Below are positions 30,948 through 40,490 of a stretch of DNA of 64,000 nt, in pieces. The stretch spans positions 1 to 64,000 of the forward strand of contig CAVRVH010000012.1 in assembly GCA_963724665.1 (NCBI GenBank), written 5' to 3'. The notes under the pieces are model-generated. The model was given only the letters and a program-made list of their open reading frames with translations, made no database searches and was not told the origin of the DNA. Position 1 is the first letter of the stretch, and each line of letters begins with the position of its first letter. This DNA comes from DASUPK01 sp963724665. Lineage in GTDB: Bacteria; Actinomycetota; Thermoleophilia; Solirubrobacterales; 70-9. Both the position numbers and the translations under genes were made by a program.

Positions 30948-31508
30948 TCAAGCGCGCCTAATCTCGATCTCGCCGGTCTCGGAGATCACGACCTCACCCT
31001 TCACCTGAGCCGGTGCGCCCGCCGCCAGCGAGTGGGGCGGGATTTCGCCGCTGACGACGCTGTTGGCTCCGATCACGCAGTGGTCGCCAATCGCCGAGCC
31101 CCTGAGCACGGTGGTCTGGGCGCCCACGTGGCTGCAGTCCCCGATCGTCACCGGACCGGACTCCTGCTCGGCGACGCCCCCACTGAGGGCCCAGTGCACA
31201 GTGTCGTGAGTGTAGATCTGCACGCCAGCGCTGATGGAGCAGTGGTGGCCGATCTCGATTCTGGCCGTGCCGTCCAGCAGGACGAGCGGACCGATCCACG
31301 ACCCTTCGCCGACACGCACGTCGCCGTATACGTACGCGTCGTGGTAGATGCTTGCCCCGGCTCCGAAGCCGAGGCGCTCCGCACGCTCCCAGCGATCGAA
31401 GACCAGCTCCTCGAAGGGCAGGTCTCTGCTCCAGCGCTCCATCATCTCCGAGCGCAGCTCGGCGTCGAGGCTGCGGATCGCGCTCAGCAGCTCGTCGTTG
31501 GCGGTCAT
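30948..31508 (-). CDS. Left-handed beta-helix acyltransferase (sugar O/N-acetyltransferase type)
   Basis: Intact, 186 aa. After a 40-residue helical N-terminus, hexapeptide repeats form the coil: VRVGEGSWIGPLVLL, IEIGHHCSISAGVQIYTHDT (catalytic His likely in YTHD), VTIGDCSHVGAQTTVLRGSA, IGDHCVIGANSVVSGEIPPH. This is the WbbJ/maltose-transacetylase class, using acetyl-CoA. It is divergent from the deacetylase-like gene at 31558 with a 49-bp gap and convergent with the methyltransferase 22 bp away. It could acetylate the amino sugar made by the DegT enzyme or decorate the finished repeat. Confidence 0.8.
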   Translation of the reverse strand: MTANDELLSAIRSLDAELRSEMMERWSRDLPFEELVFDRWERAERLGFGAGASIYHDAYVYGDVRVGEGSWIGPLVLLDGTARIEIGHHCSISAGVQIYTHDTVHWALSGGVAEQESGPVTIGDCSHVGAQTTVLRGSAIGDHCVIGANSVVSGEIPPHSLAAGAPAQVKGEVVISETGEIEIRRA

Positions 31509-31544
31509 AGGCGGCAGCTTCCCACACGCCAGGGTGGACTCGGT

Positions 31545-31550
31545 GACAAT
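31545..31550 (+). promoter_or_regulatory. GACAAT box 7 nt before the deacetylase-like gene
   Basis: GACAAT is a near match to TANNNT, 7 nt before ATG 31558. TGGAG within the spacer could act as a weak ribosome site, so the start may or may not be leaderless. Confidence 0.35.
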
Positions 31551-31557
31551 TGGAGCC

Positions 31558-32310
31558 ATGGACGCGGAGATCGCCGAGCGGTACCAGTTCGCCGACTTCA
31601 CAGAGGACCGGTACCGAGAGATGCTGATGGTGGCCGCCAAGCGCGGGTACTCATTCGAGCCGTTCGGAAACGAGTCAGAAGGACGGCACGTCCTCTGGCG
31701 CCACGACGTCGACTTCTCACCCCACCGTGCGCTCCGGCTTGCCGAAATCGAGGCGGCCGAGGGCATTCGCGCAACCTACTTCCTGTTCTTCCACTCGGAG
31801 CTCTACAACCTGATGGAGGCGTCAGTCTTCACCCGCATCCGGCAAATCCTGGAGCTCGGACACTGGCCGGGGCTTCATTTCGATCCCGGCTTCTACGGAA
31901 TCGAGAGCGAGGAGGAGTTGGCCGCGAAGCTCGGGTTCGAACGCGACCTGCTCTCAGAGCTACTCGAAACTCCCGTAGAGGCCGTCTCCTTTCACAACCC
32001 GTCCGTGACAGAGCTTGCGATCGACGCCGATCGGCTGTCAGGAATGGTCAATGCATACGGACGGACGCTGATGGAGGCCTATAGCTACGTATCCGACTCG
32101 AACGGCTACTGGCGACACCGGCGGCTGCCGGACGTGCTCGAAGCCGCAGAGGAGCCACGGCTCCACGTCCTGACCCACCCGGAGTGGTGGCAGGCGGAGC
32201 CAATGAGCCCCCGGGAGCGCCTTGCCCGCTGCATCGAGGGCCGAGCGCGCAGCTCAGGCGAGTGGTACGACGACCTGCTTCCGAGATTTGACAGGGAGAA
32301 CATCCGGTGA
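31558..32310 (+). CDS. Polysaccharide deacetylase-like protein
   Basis: Intact, 250 aa. HVLWRHDVDFSPHRALRLAE gives the NodB-type first acidic metal site (HDVD), GIRATYFLFFHSELYNLM is the second strand, and WPGLHFDPGFYGI, AVSFHNPSV and RLHVLTHPEWW carry further His residues. The group is related to carbohydrate esterase 4 but diverged, so deacetylation of a sugar or polymer is likely while the exact substrate is open. No signal peptide is seen, so it would act in the cytoplasm. It is followed 8 bp later by an amidotransferase gene. Confidence 0.7.
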   Translation: MDAEIAERYQFADFTEDRYREMLMVAAKRGYSFEPFGNESEGRHVLWRHDVDFSPHRALRLAEIEAAEGIRATYFLFFHSELYNLMEASVFTRIRQILELGHWPGLHFDPGFYGIESEEELAAKLGFERDLLSELLETPVEAVSFHNPSVTELAIDADRLSGMVNAYGRTLMEAYSYVSDSNGYWRHRRLPDVLEAAEEPRLHVLTHPEWWQAEPMSPRERLARCIEGRARSSGEWYDDLLPRFDRENIR

Positions 32311-32317
32311 ACTGGCC

Positions 32318-34274
32318 ATGTGCGGTGTGACCGGCATTCTCAGCTTGCATGGCCCGCCGCCCTCCCGGGAGGTGCTGCGGGAGATGGCCAGCGCAATTGC
32401 ACACCGTGGCCCCGACGGCGAGGGCGTCTTCGTCGGACGGCCCGCTGGGCTTCGGCCACCGCCGGCTGGCGATCATCGACCTCGCGCCGCCGGCGCACAG
32501 CCGATGAGCGACGCGCGACGGCGCGCTTCGTGATCGCCTACAACGGCGAGATCTACAACTTCCGCGAGCTGCGCGCGAGCTGGAGGCGCTCGGCCACCGG
32601 TTCCGCTCGCGCACCGACACCGAGGTCGTGCTCCACGCCTACGCGCGAGTGGGGCGACGGCGGCGCTCGACGCGCTTCAACGGCATGTTCGCCTTCGCGA
32701 TCTGGGACCGCGACGCAGCCGCGAGCTGCTCCTGGCGCGCGACCGCTTTGGCATCAAGCCGCTCTACTACGCGCACGCGGGCGGCACGCTTGCTGTTCGC
32801 CTCCGAGATCAAGGCGCTGCTGCGCGCATCCGCGCGTTCCGCGTCGAGCTGGACCGCGAGGCGCTGATCGAGTATTTCACATTCCAGAATTTCTTCACCG
32901 ACCGCACGCTGTTCGCGCGGCGTGCGCCTGTTGCCCGCCGGGTGCACTGCTGACGGTCTCGCGCTGGCGACGAGCGCCGACCGCGCAGCCGAGCGCTACT
33001 GGGACTTCGATTTCCGCGAGCCGACGGCCGCGGCGTCCGACGGAGGAGTACATCGAGGAACTCGATCGGCTCTTCCGCAGGCGGTCAAGCGGCAGCTCGT
33101 CAGCGACGTGCCCGTCGGCTCCTACCTCTCCGGCGGCATGGACTCGGGCTCGATCACGGCGGTCGCCGCGCGGCAGCTGCCCGGACCTGCGGACGTTCAC
33201 CGTCGGCTTCGATCTAGCTCGGCGTCGGGCCTCGAGCTCGGCTTCGACGAGCGCGCGAAGGCCGAGCGCATGTCGTACCTGTTCGAGACCGAGCACTACG
33301 AGATGGTCCTGAAGGCGGGCGACATGGAGCGCGTGCATGCCCGCGCTCGTCTGGCACCTCGAGGAGCCGCGCGTCGGCCAGTGCTATCCGAACTTCTACG
33401 TCGCGCAGCTCGCCGGAAGTTCGTCAAGGTCGTGCTGTCGGGCGCCGGCGGCGACGAGCTCTTCGCCGGCTATCCGTGGCGCTACTATCGGGCGGTCGTC
33501 AACGACGACTTCGAGCACTATGTCGACAAGTACTACGCCTTCTGGCAGCGGCTGGTCCCGAACGCGACATGCAGCGGCTGCTTCACGCCGGTCTGGGCTG
33601 ACGTCGAGCGACGTCTGCGACGCTCGACATCTTCCGCGGCGTCTTCGACCGAGCACGCCCCGACGCTGAGCCGCCCGAGGACTACGTCAACCACTCGCTC
33701 TATTTCGAGGCGAAGACCTTCCTGCACGGCCTGCTGGTCGTCGAGGACAAGCTGCAGATGGCGCACGGCCTGGAAACGCGGCTGCCGTTCCTCGACAACG
33801 ATCTGGTCGATTTCGCATGCGGGTGCCGGTGCGGGTGAAGCTCGGCAACCTCGGCGAGGTCGTGCGCCTCAACGAGAACGAGCCGGGCGACAAGACGAGC
33901 GCGTACTTCGAGCGGACGCGCGACGGCAAGCTGATCCTGCGCAAGCGTGATGGCGCGCTACGTGCCGCAGGAGATCGCCGACGCGCGAGAAGCAGGGCTT
34001 CTCCGGCGCCCGACGCGAGCTGGTTCCGCGGCGAGAGCATCGACTACGTGCGCCGCCGGCTGCTCGACGGCGACGCGCGGCGATCTACGAATACCTCGAC
34101 CGCGACGCGGTGCAGTGGTCGACGAGCACCTCACGGCGGCAGAGAACCGCCGGCTGTTCATCTGGTCGCTGCTGTCTCGAGCAGTGGTGCGAGACGTACC
34201 TCGCGGGTGAGGCGCCAGAGGCTGCCGATCTGGCAGCCCAGCCGGTCCGGGACAGCGGGGGGCCGCTTGGGTGA
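32318..34274 (+). CDS. asnB: Asparagine synthase-type amidotransferase 1, frame-joined
   Basis: About 625 aa after joining. The N-terminal Ntn glutaminase begins MCGVTGILSLHG with Cys2 as nucleophile, then IAHRGPDGEGVFV and FVIAYNGEIYNFRELR. The synthetase domain has the pyrophosphate loop SGGMDSGS, then SGAGGDELFAGYPWRYYR and LPFLDNDLVDFA. It moves glutamine ammonia onto an adenylated carboxylate. In surface-glycan loci such enzymes amidate uronic acids. More than ten frame breaks occur; joining the last one places the stop at TGA 34272-34274. The stop overlaps the C5-epimerase start by eight bases (TTGGGTGA), directly coupling amidotransferase and uronate epimerase. Confidence 0.85.
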
Positions 34275-35274
34275 GCTGCGTCGCGAGGGCGTTTGGACGC
34301 TGGCATGCCTTCTTCTCCTCGCCCTAGGAGCGCAGGTCGGCGGCCTCCACGGGAAGGCCCAAGCGAAGTATCGCTACGACCGCGCCGGGGCGTCCCTCGA
34401 CTACGCAATGCGTCCCAGCCTGTTGAAGGACTTCAGCCCGCTGGCCAGGTTCCGGATTGGGCCGGACGGACAGGGCATCTACGAGGTCTATCCGGATGGG
34501 CGAACCTACTTCGACCCGATCGATTCGGCTGTCGACGGCCTCTGGAACTTCACTCGCTACGTGACGAAGGGCGACCAGGGGCATCTGCGCCAGGCCGAGC
34601 GCGCGGCCAGGTGGCTGCGGAATCGCCAGGATTCAGTCACCGGCGCCTACGAAGTCCCCTATGCCTTCGATGTCGGGGCGCGCAGCGACGGGACCCACGA
34701 CCTGATCCTTTCGCCGCCCTGGTATGGGGCGAATGTGCAGGGTTTCGGCCTGATGCTGCTCTCCCGCCTGTACAGGACGACCCATAGACGGGCCTACCTG
34801 CGGCAGGCGAAGCTGGCACTGCGGCCATTGTCCAAGCCGATGGGGCAGGGAGGGGTGCAGGCGCCCTTCCTCGACACTGGCGATGTCTTCTTCGAGGGCT
34901 ACGCCACTCTGCCCGTGCCGGTGGACACCCTCGCGCACCATGTCGACGCGACCCTCGGGCTCTACGACATGAGCGACCTGTCCCCCCTCGCGAGAAGACT
35001 GTTTTCGAAGGCGATGTGGACGCTCGAGGTCGCGCTCCCGTACTACGACCGACCTGCAGAGGGAAGAACGGCCGCCTGGCTGGCTCACGTGACTGATCCC
35101 CCGCGTCCGCTGGCCACCCTGAACGGCTACTTCCAGGAGACCCTGGTGGCCGTGCTTCGGGCACTCGATTCGGTCCACCCCGACCCGCGTGTGCGGCGTT
35201 ACTACCTGGCCTGGAACTCCCAGCTGGCACAGATCTGCGTATCCCCGGACGAGGGCTGTTTCTTCAGGCACTAG
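34267..35274 (+). CDS. D-glucuronyl C5-epimerase family protein, secreted or anchored
   Basis: Intact, 335 aa from TTG 34267. An N-terminal hydrophobic segment (WTLACLLLLALGAQVGG) acts as signal or anchor. The rest matches the C-terminal domain of glucuronyl C5-epimerases: DGRTYFDPIDSAVDGLWNFT, VPYAFDVGARSDGT, LSPPWYGANVQGFGLMLLSR, FFEGYATLPVPVDTLAHHV and LGLYDMSDLSPLARRLF. Family members invert C5 of hexuronic acid within a polymer (heparan, alginate-like). Here that would happen outside the membrane. The TTG start overlaps the amidotransferase stop, and the TAG stop shares CTAG with the convergent formyltransferase-like gene. Confidence 0.75.
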   Translation: MGELRREGVWTLACLLLLALGAQVGGLHGKAQAKYRYDRAGASLDYAMRPSLLKDFSPLARFRIGPDGQGIYEVYPDGRTYFDPIDSAVDGLWNFTRYVTKGDQGHLRQAERAARWLRNRQDSVTGAYEVPYAFDVGARSDGTHDLILSPPWYGANVQGFGLMLLSRLYRTTHRRAYLRQAKLALRPLSKPMGQGGVQAPFLDTGDVFFEGYATLPVPVDTLAHHVDATLGLYDMSDLSPLARRLFSKAMWTLEVALPYYDRPAEGRTAAWLAHVTDPPRPLATLNGYFQETLVAVLRALDSVHPDPRVRRYYLAWNSQLAQICVSPDEGCFFRH

Positions 35275-36324
35275 CCGAGCAGCAGCTCCTCTGAGGCAAA
35301 CCGCTGGGCGAGAGCCTCCGTGGCGGCGCGATCTCCCGGTGGCGCCTCCACGTCCACGTCGAAGGCGCCCCGATTCCAGTCTGCTTCGATCTCGGCCCGG
35401 CCGATCCGCCCCCCGCCCGCCGCGTCCTCGACCGCGAATCTGACCGCGGAACCGGGATCGGCCAGGGGCCGCAGGTGGATGCGTCCCTCGCCTAGCCCCC
35501 GGCCTCCGGGACCATCGAACTTGAGCGACGCGACGTCACCGATGCCAAGGATCCGGTCAAGCACAACCTTGCTTCCCGACTCCATGTAGAACGCGCCCGG
35601 CAGGGGCGCTACCAGGGCGCGTACCAAGTCATAAATGCGTCGCGTGGGGAGGTCCCAGTCGATCAGGCCGTCCTCGGGCGAGCGTCGTCGTGACCGGGTA
35701 GCCGCCTTCTCGTCCTGGGGTGCGCCCACGATCGTTCCGGCGAGAAGTCCGGGAACGGTTTCCGCGAGCAGCTCCTCGGCCAGCTTCTGGAGTTGGGTGT
35801 TGACGTCGAGCCAGGTGTCCCGGAAACCGATCGGCACGAGTCCCTGCGCCAGGATCTCGCCGGTGTTCACCTCCTCCGTCATCCGGTGGATGGTCACTCC
35901 AGTCTCCCGCTCCCCGTTGATTATCGACCACTGAGTCGGGTTCGGCCCACGGTAGAGCGGCAGCGGAGCGAAGTGAACGTTGGCCGCCCCCAGTTCGGGG
36001 ATCTCGAGGACGTCGGGGCGCAGCAGCATCGAGTAGGAATCGACGACGATCAGGCGCGGCGCGAGATCCCTGACGCGATCCAAGAACTTTTCGTAAGCGG
36101 ACGACCCAGCGCGCGGCTGGACGAGCAGCGGCAACTCCCACTGGTCCGCGAGCGCGGTGAGCTCGTTGGCCTGCTCGGGCCTCACCTCGGCACGGACCAT
36201 TGCCCTGATGTGCTGTTTCCCGATCGAGCACGCTCAGAAGACGTGGGAGGCCCGAGGCGTCGCCAAACAGCAGGAGGGACGATGCGGTGCCGACGGGCGC
36301 GCTTTCGACTCTGCCCGCAGCCAC
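35271..36324 (-). CDS. Formyltransferase-family protein with altered catalytic residue, frame-joined
   Basis: About 350 aa. The N-terminal Rossmann part is LLFGDASGLPRLLSVLDRE, then RLIVVDSYSMLLRPDVLEIP, then the 10-formyl-THF site ANVHFAPLPLYRGPNPTQWS, GVTIHRMTEEVNTGEILAQ. The usual N-x-H pair is present, but the position that is Asp in ArnA and Fmt (D-x-G before the I/L) is Asn here (VNTGEI). A C-terminal beta domain resembles Fmt. One extra A near 36228 (GAA+A) separates the first 35 residues. GTG 36324 has a TAGGCT box 6 nt upstream. It may formylate an amino sugar, or may have lost that activity. Confidence 0.75.
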
Positions 36325-36330
36325 CTCCGG

Positions 36331-36336
36331 AGCCTA
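36331..36336 (-). promoter_or_regulatory. TAGGCT box before the formyltransferase-like gene
   Basis: Minus-strand TAGGCT at 36336-36331 is 6 nt before GTG 36324. On the plus strand TACCTG at 36335-36340 shares its TA and lies 4 nt before ATG 36345 of the divergent gene. The whole gap is 20 bp. Confidence 0.6.
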
Positions 36337-36344
36337 CCTGCACA

Positions 36345-37760
36345 ATGAGACTCATCGTCAAGGTCGAGCAGATATCGGCCCTCCTGATCGCCCTGTTATG
36401 CGTGGCGGCGGGCTGGCAAGCTGCCCCATCACCCGCCGCCAGCCTCGAACTAGTGGACCACCAGCCGCTATCCGCACGCGGCCTCAACTCCACGATGGCG
36501 ATCGGCGACAGCTACGCCTACGTCGGTAGCTTCGGGGGATTCGACGCGGCCGGGCGCAGGCGTGATGATCCTCAGCCTGGCCGATCCCGCTCATCCGCAA
36601 CTCGCCGGCCGCATTCCGCCCCAGACCGGGCGCTACTCGTCCGAGGTTCGGCTGTGGCGCCGCCAGGGCATCCTCGTCGTACTCGCGGGCCCCTGCGATC
36701 CTCCCTGGTGCGTGGCTTCCACGCCAGCTTTGCCGGAGCTCCTCTTCTACGACGTTTCGGGCGCTCACCAGACAAACCCCGTTCCGATTCTGACTGCGGA
36801 GCTGCCGGGCGACCCCGAGGACCTCTTCCTCTGGCAGGACCCCGAGCGGCCGAACCGCGCCCTCCTCTATGTGACAACCGTGACGCCGGGCGCGCCGAAC
36901 ATCGTCGTCAACGACATCTCGCGGGTTCGCAGCGGGCGCCTGAAGACAGTCGATACGTGGAGCGTCCCACCCAGCGTCGGCGTGAACGGCGTGCACTCCG
37001 TCAGCACTTCGCCCGACGGCCGGCGGGCTTACGTCGCCGCGTTCGATGCGGGGCTACTTTGTGTTGTCCACCGCCCAGCTCGCGGAGCGGAGCTCTCACG
37101 CCCGGATGCACCTGCTGACCCCGCTGCGGCGCCGGATCACCTATGAGGGAGTGAACGGTCACAGTGCGATCGCGTTACCCGGCGGCCGCTTCGCCCTCGT
37201 CTCCGACGAGATCTCCGGTTGCCCCTGGGGATGGATGCGAATCCTCGACGTGGCCAATCCGAAGCGGCCACGGGTGGTCTCCGAGGCGCGCGTTCCCCCC
37301 TACAACGACACCTCCCTCTTGCGCCCCCTCGACACCGGACCAAGCGGCACTGCTCGCGAGCACGGAGAACCAGATCTTCTCCGCACACGACGAGACCGCC
37401 ACCTGCGGGCTGGTTCTCGCCAGCTGGTACGGGAGTGGCCTTCAGGCCTTCGCTCGCAAGGGCGGGAAATTGCGCCGCGTTGCCTCCTTCGTCCCTACAC
37501 CCCTCAGCAGTGTCCAGGCCCAGAACCCCGACATTCTCGGGGTGACCATGCACAGCCAGCCGATGATCTCCGGTGGACTGATCTACGTCGTGGACATACG
37601 CAACGGCCTCTACGTACTCAGCTACCGCGGGCCCCACCACCGGGAGGTCTCGGGCGCCGGGTATCTGTCCGGGAACTCCAACCTCACCCAGGGCGGGAGG
37701 AGCCTTCCGTCAACAGGGCTGACGTGCCCTCGAAACCGCAGTTCATCAGCGCGTCGATGA
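36345..37760 (+). CDS. Secreted LVIVD-type beta-propeller protein, frame-joined
   Basis: About 465 aa. Signal peptide RLIVKVEQISALLIALLCVA ending near AAPSPAAS. Then blades of the LVIVD pattern: SYAYVGSFGGF, VMILSLADPAHPQLAGRIPP, SEVRLWRRQGILVVLAG, YFVLSTAQLAERSSH, MRILDVANPKRPRVVSEARV, GGLIYVVDIRNGLYVLSYRG. Such propellers bind ligands or polymers outside the cell. Breaks lie near 36553, 37053 and 37350. The 3' end overlaps the convergent WbqC-like gene, and the true stop may be earlier than 37760. It stands between the formyltransferase-like and WbqC-like genes, so a role in surface polymer retention is possible. Confidence 0.7.
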
Positions 37761-38397
37761 TCGAGAGACCCTCCGCCATCGGCTCCCCGGGCTGCGGGTA
37801 GACCGGGTGGCGAAAATCTTGGGGCACGAGCCGGATACCGCCTCCTCGAACAGCTCGTCCCGCTGGTATCCGCCCGCGCCGCCCCCGGCCAGGTAGGCGT
37901 CGCCGCCGGCCGCCTTGACCAGCGAGACGAGCCTCTCCGTGGCGCTCCCCTCGACCCCAAGCTCTGAGGCGGGAACGAGCTTTCAGGATCAGCGCGAGAT
38001 CGCTCGCCAAACCGCGAATCGCCACGGCGTTGTAGGCGGCAAGGTCATCTGTCGGGTTCTCGATCAGCTCACTCAAACGGGGGAACACCCGCTCGAAATG
38101 AGGGGCCTTGCCGTAGGAGGCCTGAATGGTCTTCAGCATCTTCGGCCGCCAGGGGCTCGACTCGTCGATTCGCATCTCGCCGATCGTGCGCACGCCGTGG
38201 TAGGAGCGGTCGACCGGCACCGTCACCCACGCCGGCAAGCCATTGACGAGCATCCGGACCCGGTTCACCCAGGTACCCCCCTTCTTCGGGAACTGCGCGT
38301 CGTCGATCAGGACGAAGGCGTCGGCTCGCGCGAGCTTGTCGAAGTACCCGAGCCAGGGGAAGAAATTCGGCTGGTGGATCGCAACCAACCCGCTCAT
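37684..38397 (-). CDS. WbqC-family protein, frame-joined
   Basis: About 235 aa. VAIHQPNFFPWLGYFDKLAR is the WbqC hallmark, followed by DAFVLIDDAQFPKKGGTWVN, NGLPAWVTVPVDRSYHGVRT and FRHPVYPQPGEPMAEGLSII. WbqC-like proteins are found in O-antigen and glycopeptide loci; their reaction is not settled, though links to amino-sugar or amino-acid ligation have been suggested. One break lies near 37980 and others in the C-terminal third. ATG 38397 overlaps the stop of the GT upstream as ATGA, so the pair is translated together. Confidence 0.75.
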   Translation of the reverse strand: MSGLVAIHQPNFFPWLGYFDKLARADAFVLIDDAQFPKKGGTWVNRVRMLVNGLPAWVTVPVDRSYHGVRTIGEMRIDESSPWRPKMLKTIQASYGKAPHFERVFPRLSELIENPTDDLAAYNAVAIRGLASDLALILKARSRLRAWGRGERHGEARLAGQGGRRRRLPGRGRRGRIPAGRAVRGGGIRLVPQDFRHPVYPQPGEPMAEGLSIIDALMNCGFEGTSALLTEGSSRPG

Positions 38398-39590
38398 GCG
38401 TGCGACAGTCCGAGTAGACCCGGTCGAAGCGGCGGGCGCCGGCCTCCCCGGAGTGCCACCTGACCGCGAACTCGCGGCTCCGTCGGCCGACCTCGGCCCG
38501 TTTCTCCGGATGCTCGATCAGGTCGATGAGGACGTCCTCGACGGTCTCCGGGCGTCGCATTGACGATCGGCAGCTGGTCGACGTACTCGGGGATCTCCGC
38601 CCGCATCTGGTCGAGCCACTCGTCTCGGATATAACAGACCACCGGCTTGCCGAGCATGAGCGCCTCGCGGGCGCTGGCGCCGAACCAGCCGAAGGTGAGC
38701 ATGTCCACAACGATGTCGGCCTGCGCCTGGTAGAAGCGGAGCTCGGGTTCGGCACCCCGTGGAAGAAGATCATCTCCACGTCTTGGCCCTCCCGTTTCAG
38801 CTCCTCGATCAGCGGGATGTAGATGTGGCTCGACTTGATGTTGCGTAGGGACCAACGTCGGTCCGGTCGGAGAAGTTGCCGACCGCGTGGTAGATCTTCA
38901 CCGTCTCCCGCGGGAGGTCCAGCCGGAAGCGATCAGGGACCGGCAGATCGGGCCGCCACACCTCGGGATCGAGGCAATAGAACTCCGGCACCTCGTGGAC
39001 CCGCGGGTCGTCGTTGTAGTCGATTCGTTGCCCCCCAGCAGGACCTGGAAGTCGGCCAGGCTGTTCCGGAAGCGACCCCAGGCGAGGTTGCGCTCGTCAC
39101 TGCAGACTTCGGGCACGTCCCGCCACGCGCAGTCCTCGCAGACGGGACGATCACCCCATGATGCGAAGGAGCTCTGGGCCACGCCGTCGAGGCAGCCGTT
39201 GTTGGAGTAGACGACCTTCTTTCCCAGTCGCTTCAGCAGGCGGATCTCCGCTCCGGGGCTGAAGCGCTCCGCGAAGTAGTCGTGAAGACGGTCCGAGAAC
39301 CTGATCCCGTGCGCGTTGCTGAAGTGGAAGATGTCGTAGGAGCGGATCGCCAGGAGGTAGAACGCGAGGTGCCGCAGCAGCGTGTGCGGCCCGCCGTACC
39401 CCTCCAGCCGGTAATCCTGGCCGTGGTAGTAGAGGTCGGAGGAGCGGTTCTGGTCCCAGTTGAGGACGTCCGCCCGCCAGCCCAAGTCCCGTAGAGCGCG
39501 GGAGAGATACCAGGCGTGGTAGTAGCTTTGGCCGGCGAACAGGACGTTGCCCCTCGGCCTGCGCTGGGCATCTGCTGGCGGGTTGAGCAA
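38394..39590 (-). CDS. GT-B glycosyltransferase (family 4-like), frame-joined
   Basis: About 390 aa. GNVLFAGQSYYHAWYLSRAL, RADVLNWDQNRSSDLYYHGQ, LAIRSYDIFHFSNAHGIRFS and KKVVYSNNGCLDGVAQSSF form the N-terminal half, with a Cys cluster (DRPVCEDCAWRDVPEVC) that may bind metal. The C-terminal half has VKIYHAVGNFSDRT, MIFFHGVPNPELRFYQAQAD and MLTFGWFGASAREALMLGKP with the donor-site Glu. Breaks near 39028, 38862, 38760 and 38555. TTG 39590 is the start implied by a TACACT box 8 nt upstream. It is divergent from the methyltransferase at 39643 and coupled to the WbqC-like gene. Confidence 0.75.
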
Positions 39591-39598
39591 AGCGGAGC

Positions 39599-39604
39599 AG
39601 TGTA
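39599..39604 (-). promoter_or_regulatory. TACACT box before the GT-B gene
   Basis: Minus-strand TACACT at 39604-39599, 8 nt before TTG 39590. It is the reason TTG is preferred as the start. Confidence 0.6.
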
Positions 39605-39630
39605 GCCGGGCGGGTCATCCTCCCCGGGGC

Positions 39631-39636
39631 TACGCT
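39631..39636 (+). promoter_or_regulatory. TACGCT box before a methyltransferase
   Basis: TACGCT is 6 nt before GTG 39643; the spacer TCGCGC rules out a Shine-Dalgarno. The same hexamer with nearly the same spacing precedes the DUF2079 gene at 18637. Confidence 0.65.
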
Positions 39637-39642
39637 TCGCGC

Positions 39643-40458
39643 GTGGTCTCGGGCCAGGAGCAGATCGACCAACGAAACGCGGCATTCTGGAACGAGCTCT
39701 GCGGAAGCCTGCTTGCGAAGCAGCTCGGGATCACCGAGGCCTCGCCGGAAGGGCTGGCACGGTTCGATGCGGCATATCTGGAGATGTACCCCTACCTGAT
39801 CGGTTACCTGCCCGGGCAGGAGAGCCGCGGGCAGCGGCTCCTCGAGATCGGTCTCGGCTACGGAACAGTCAGCCAGATCCTGGCCTCGCGAGGACTCGAT
39901 TACCACGGCCTCGACATCGCCCCCGGCCCGGTCGAGATGGTCCGAGACCGGATCGGCCGCCTCGGACTCGATGATCCCGAGGAGAGGGTCCGGGTCGGGT
40001 CCGTGCTCGAATCGCCCCACGTGAGCGAGAGCTTCGACCAGGTGGTCACGATCGGCTGCCTGCACCACACCGGCGACCTGCCCCGCGCGATCGAGGAGGT
40101 GCGGCGGGTGCTCAGGCCCGGGGGCGGAGCGCTGGTGATGGTCTACAACGGGCGCTCGTACCGACGGATGAAGATGGCGCTCGGGGGCCTTCGGAAGAGG
40201 CTCATGAGAGAGGGTCCCGACGACGAGGAGATGCGGGGCAGCTACGACCGGAATCTCGAGGGAGAGGCCGCGCCCACCACCGACTACGTCTCTGTCTCCA
40301 AGGCGCGTCGGCTCTTCGGAGGATTCTCGGAGGTGCGGATCAGGCGGGAGAACTTCGACGACGTCGTCATCCGCGGCCGGCCGCTCGACAGGAACCGGAT
40401 GCTCGGCTGGCCCGCCCGCGTGGCCGGCCTAGACCTCTACGTCACCGCAGTCAAGTAA
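39643..40458 (+). CDS. SAM-dependent methyltransferase
   Basis: Intact, 271 aa from GTG 39643. A helical N-terminus (QIDQRNAAFWNELCGSLLAK) leads into LLEIGLGYGTVSQILASRGL (motif I), YHGLDIAPGPVEMVRDRIGR, FDQVVTIGCLHHTGDLPRAI (motif II) and VLRPGGGALVMVYNGRSYRR. The C-terminus has KARRLFGGFSEVRIRRENFD. The NAAFWNELCGSLLAK opening is shared by methyltransferases found beside O-antigen genes. It is followed by a strong hairpin and a convergent amidotransferase gene. Confidence 0.8.
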   Translation: MVSGQEQIDQRNAAFWNELCGSLLAKQLGITEASPEGLARFDAAYLEMYPYLIGYLPGQESRGQRLLEIGLGYGTVSQILASRGLDYHGLDIAPGPVEMVRDRIGRLGLDDPEERVRVGSVLESPHVSESFDQVVTIGCLHHTGDLPRAIEEVRRVLRPGGGALVMVYNGRSYRRMKMALGGLRKRLMREGPDDEEMRGSYDRNLEGEAAPTTDYVSVSKARRLFGGFSEVRIRRENFDDVVIRGRPLDRNRMLGWPARVAGLDLYVTAVK

Positions 40459-40490
40459 CGCCGCGCGGACGCTCGCGTCAACGCGCGGCG
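40459..40490. terminator. Perfect bidirectional hairpin between convergent genes
   Basis: 40459-40467 pairs perfectly with 40482-40490 (9 bp of G/C). Inside, GACG 40468-40471 pairs with CGTC 40476-40479 around a CTCG loop. It begins just after the methyltransferase stop and includes the stop of the amidotransferase on the other strand. No T-run. Confidence 0.65.
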
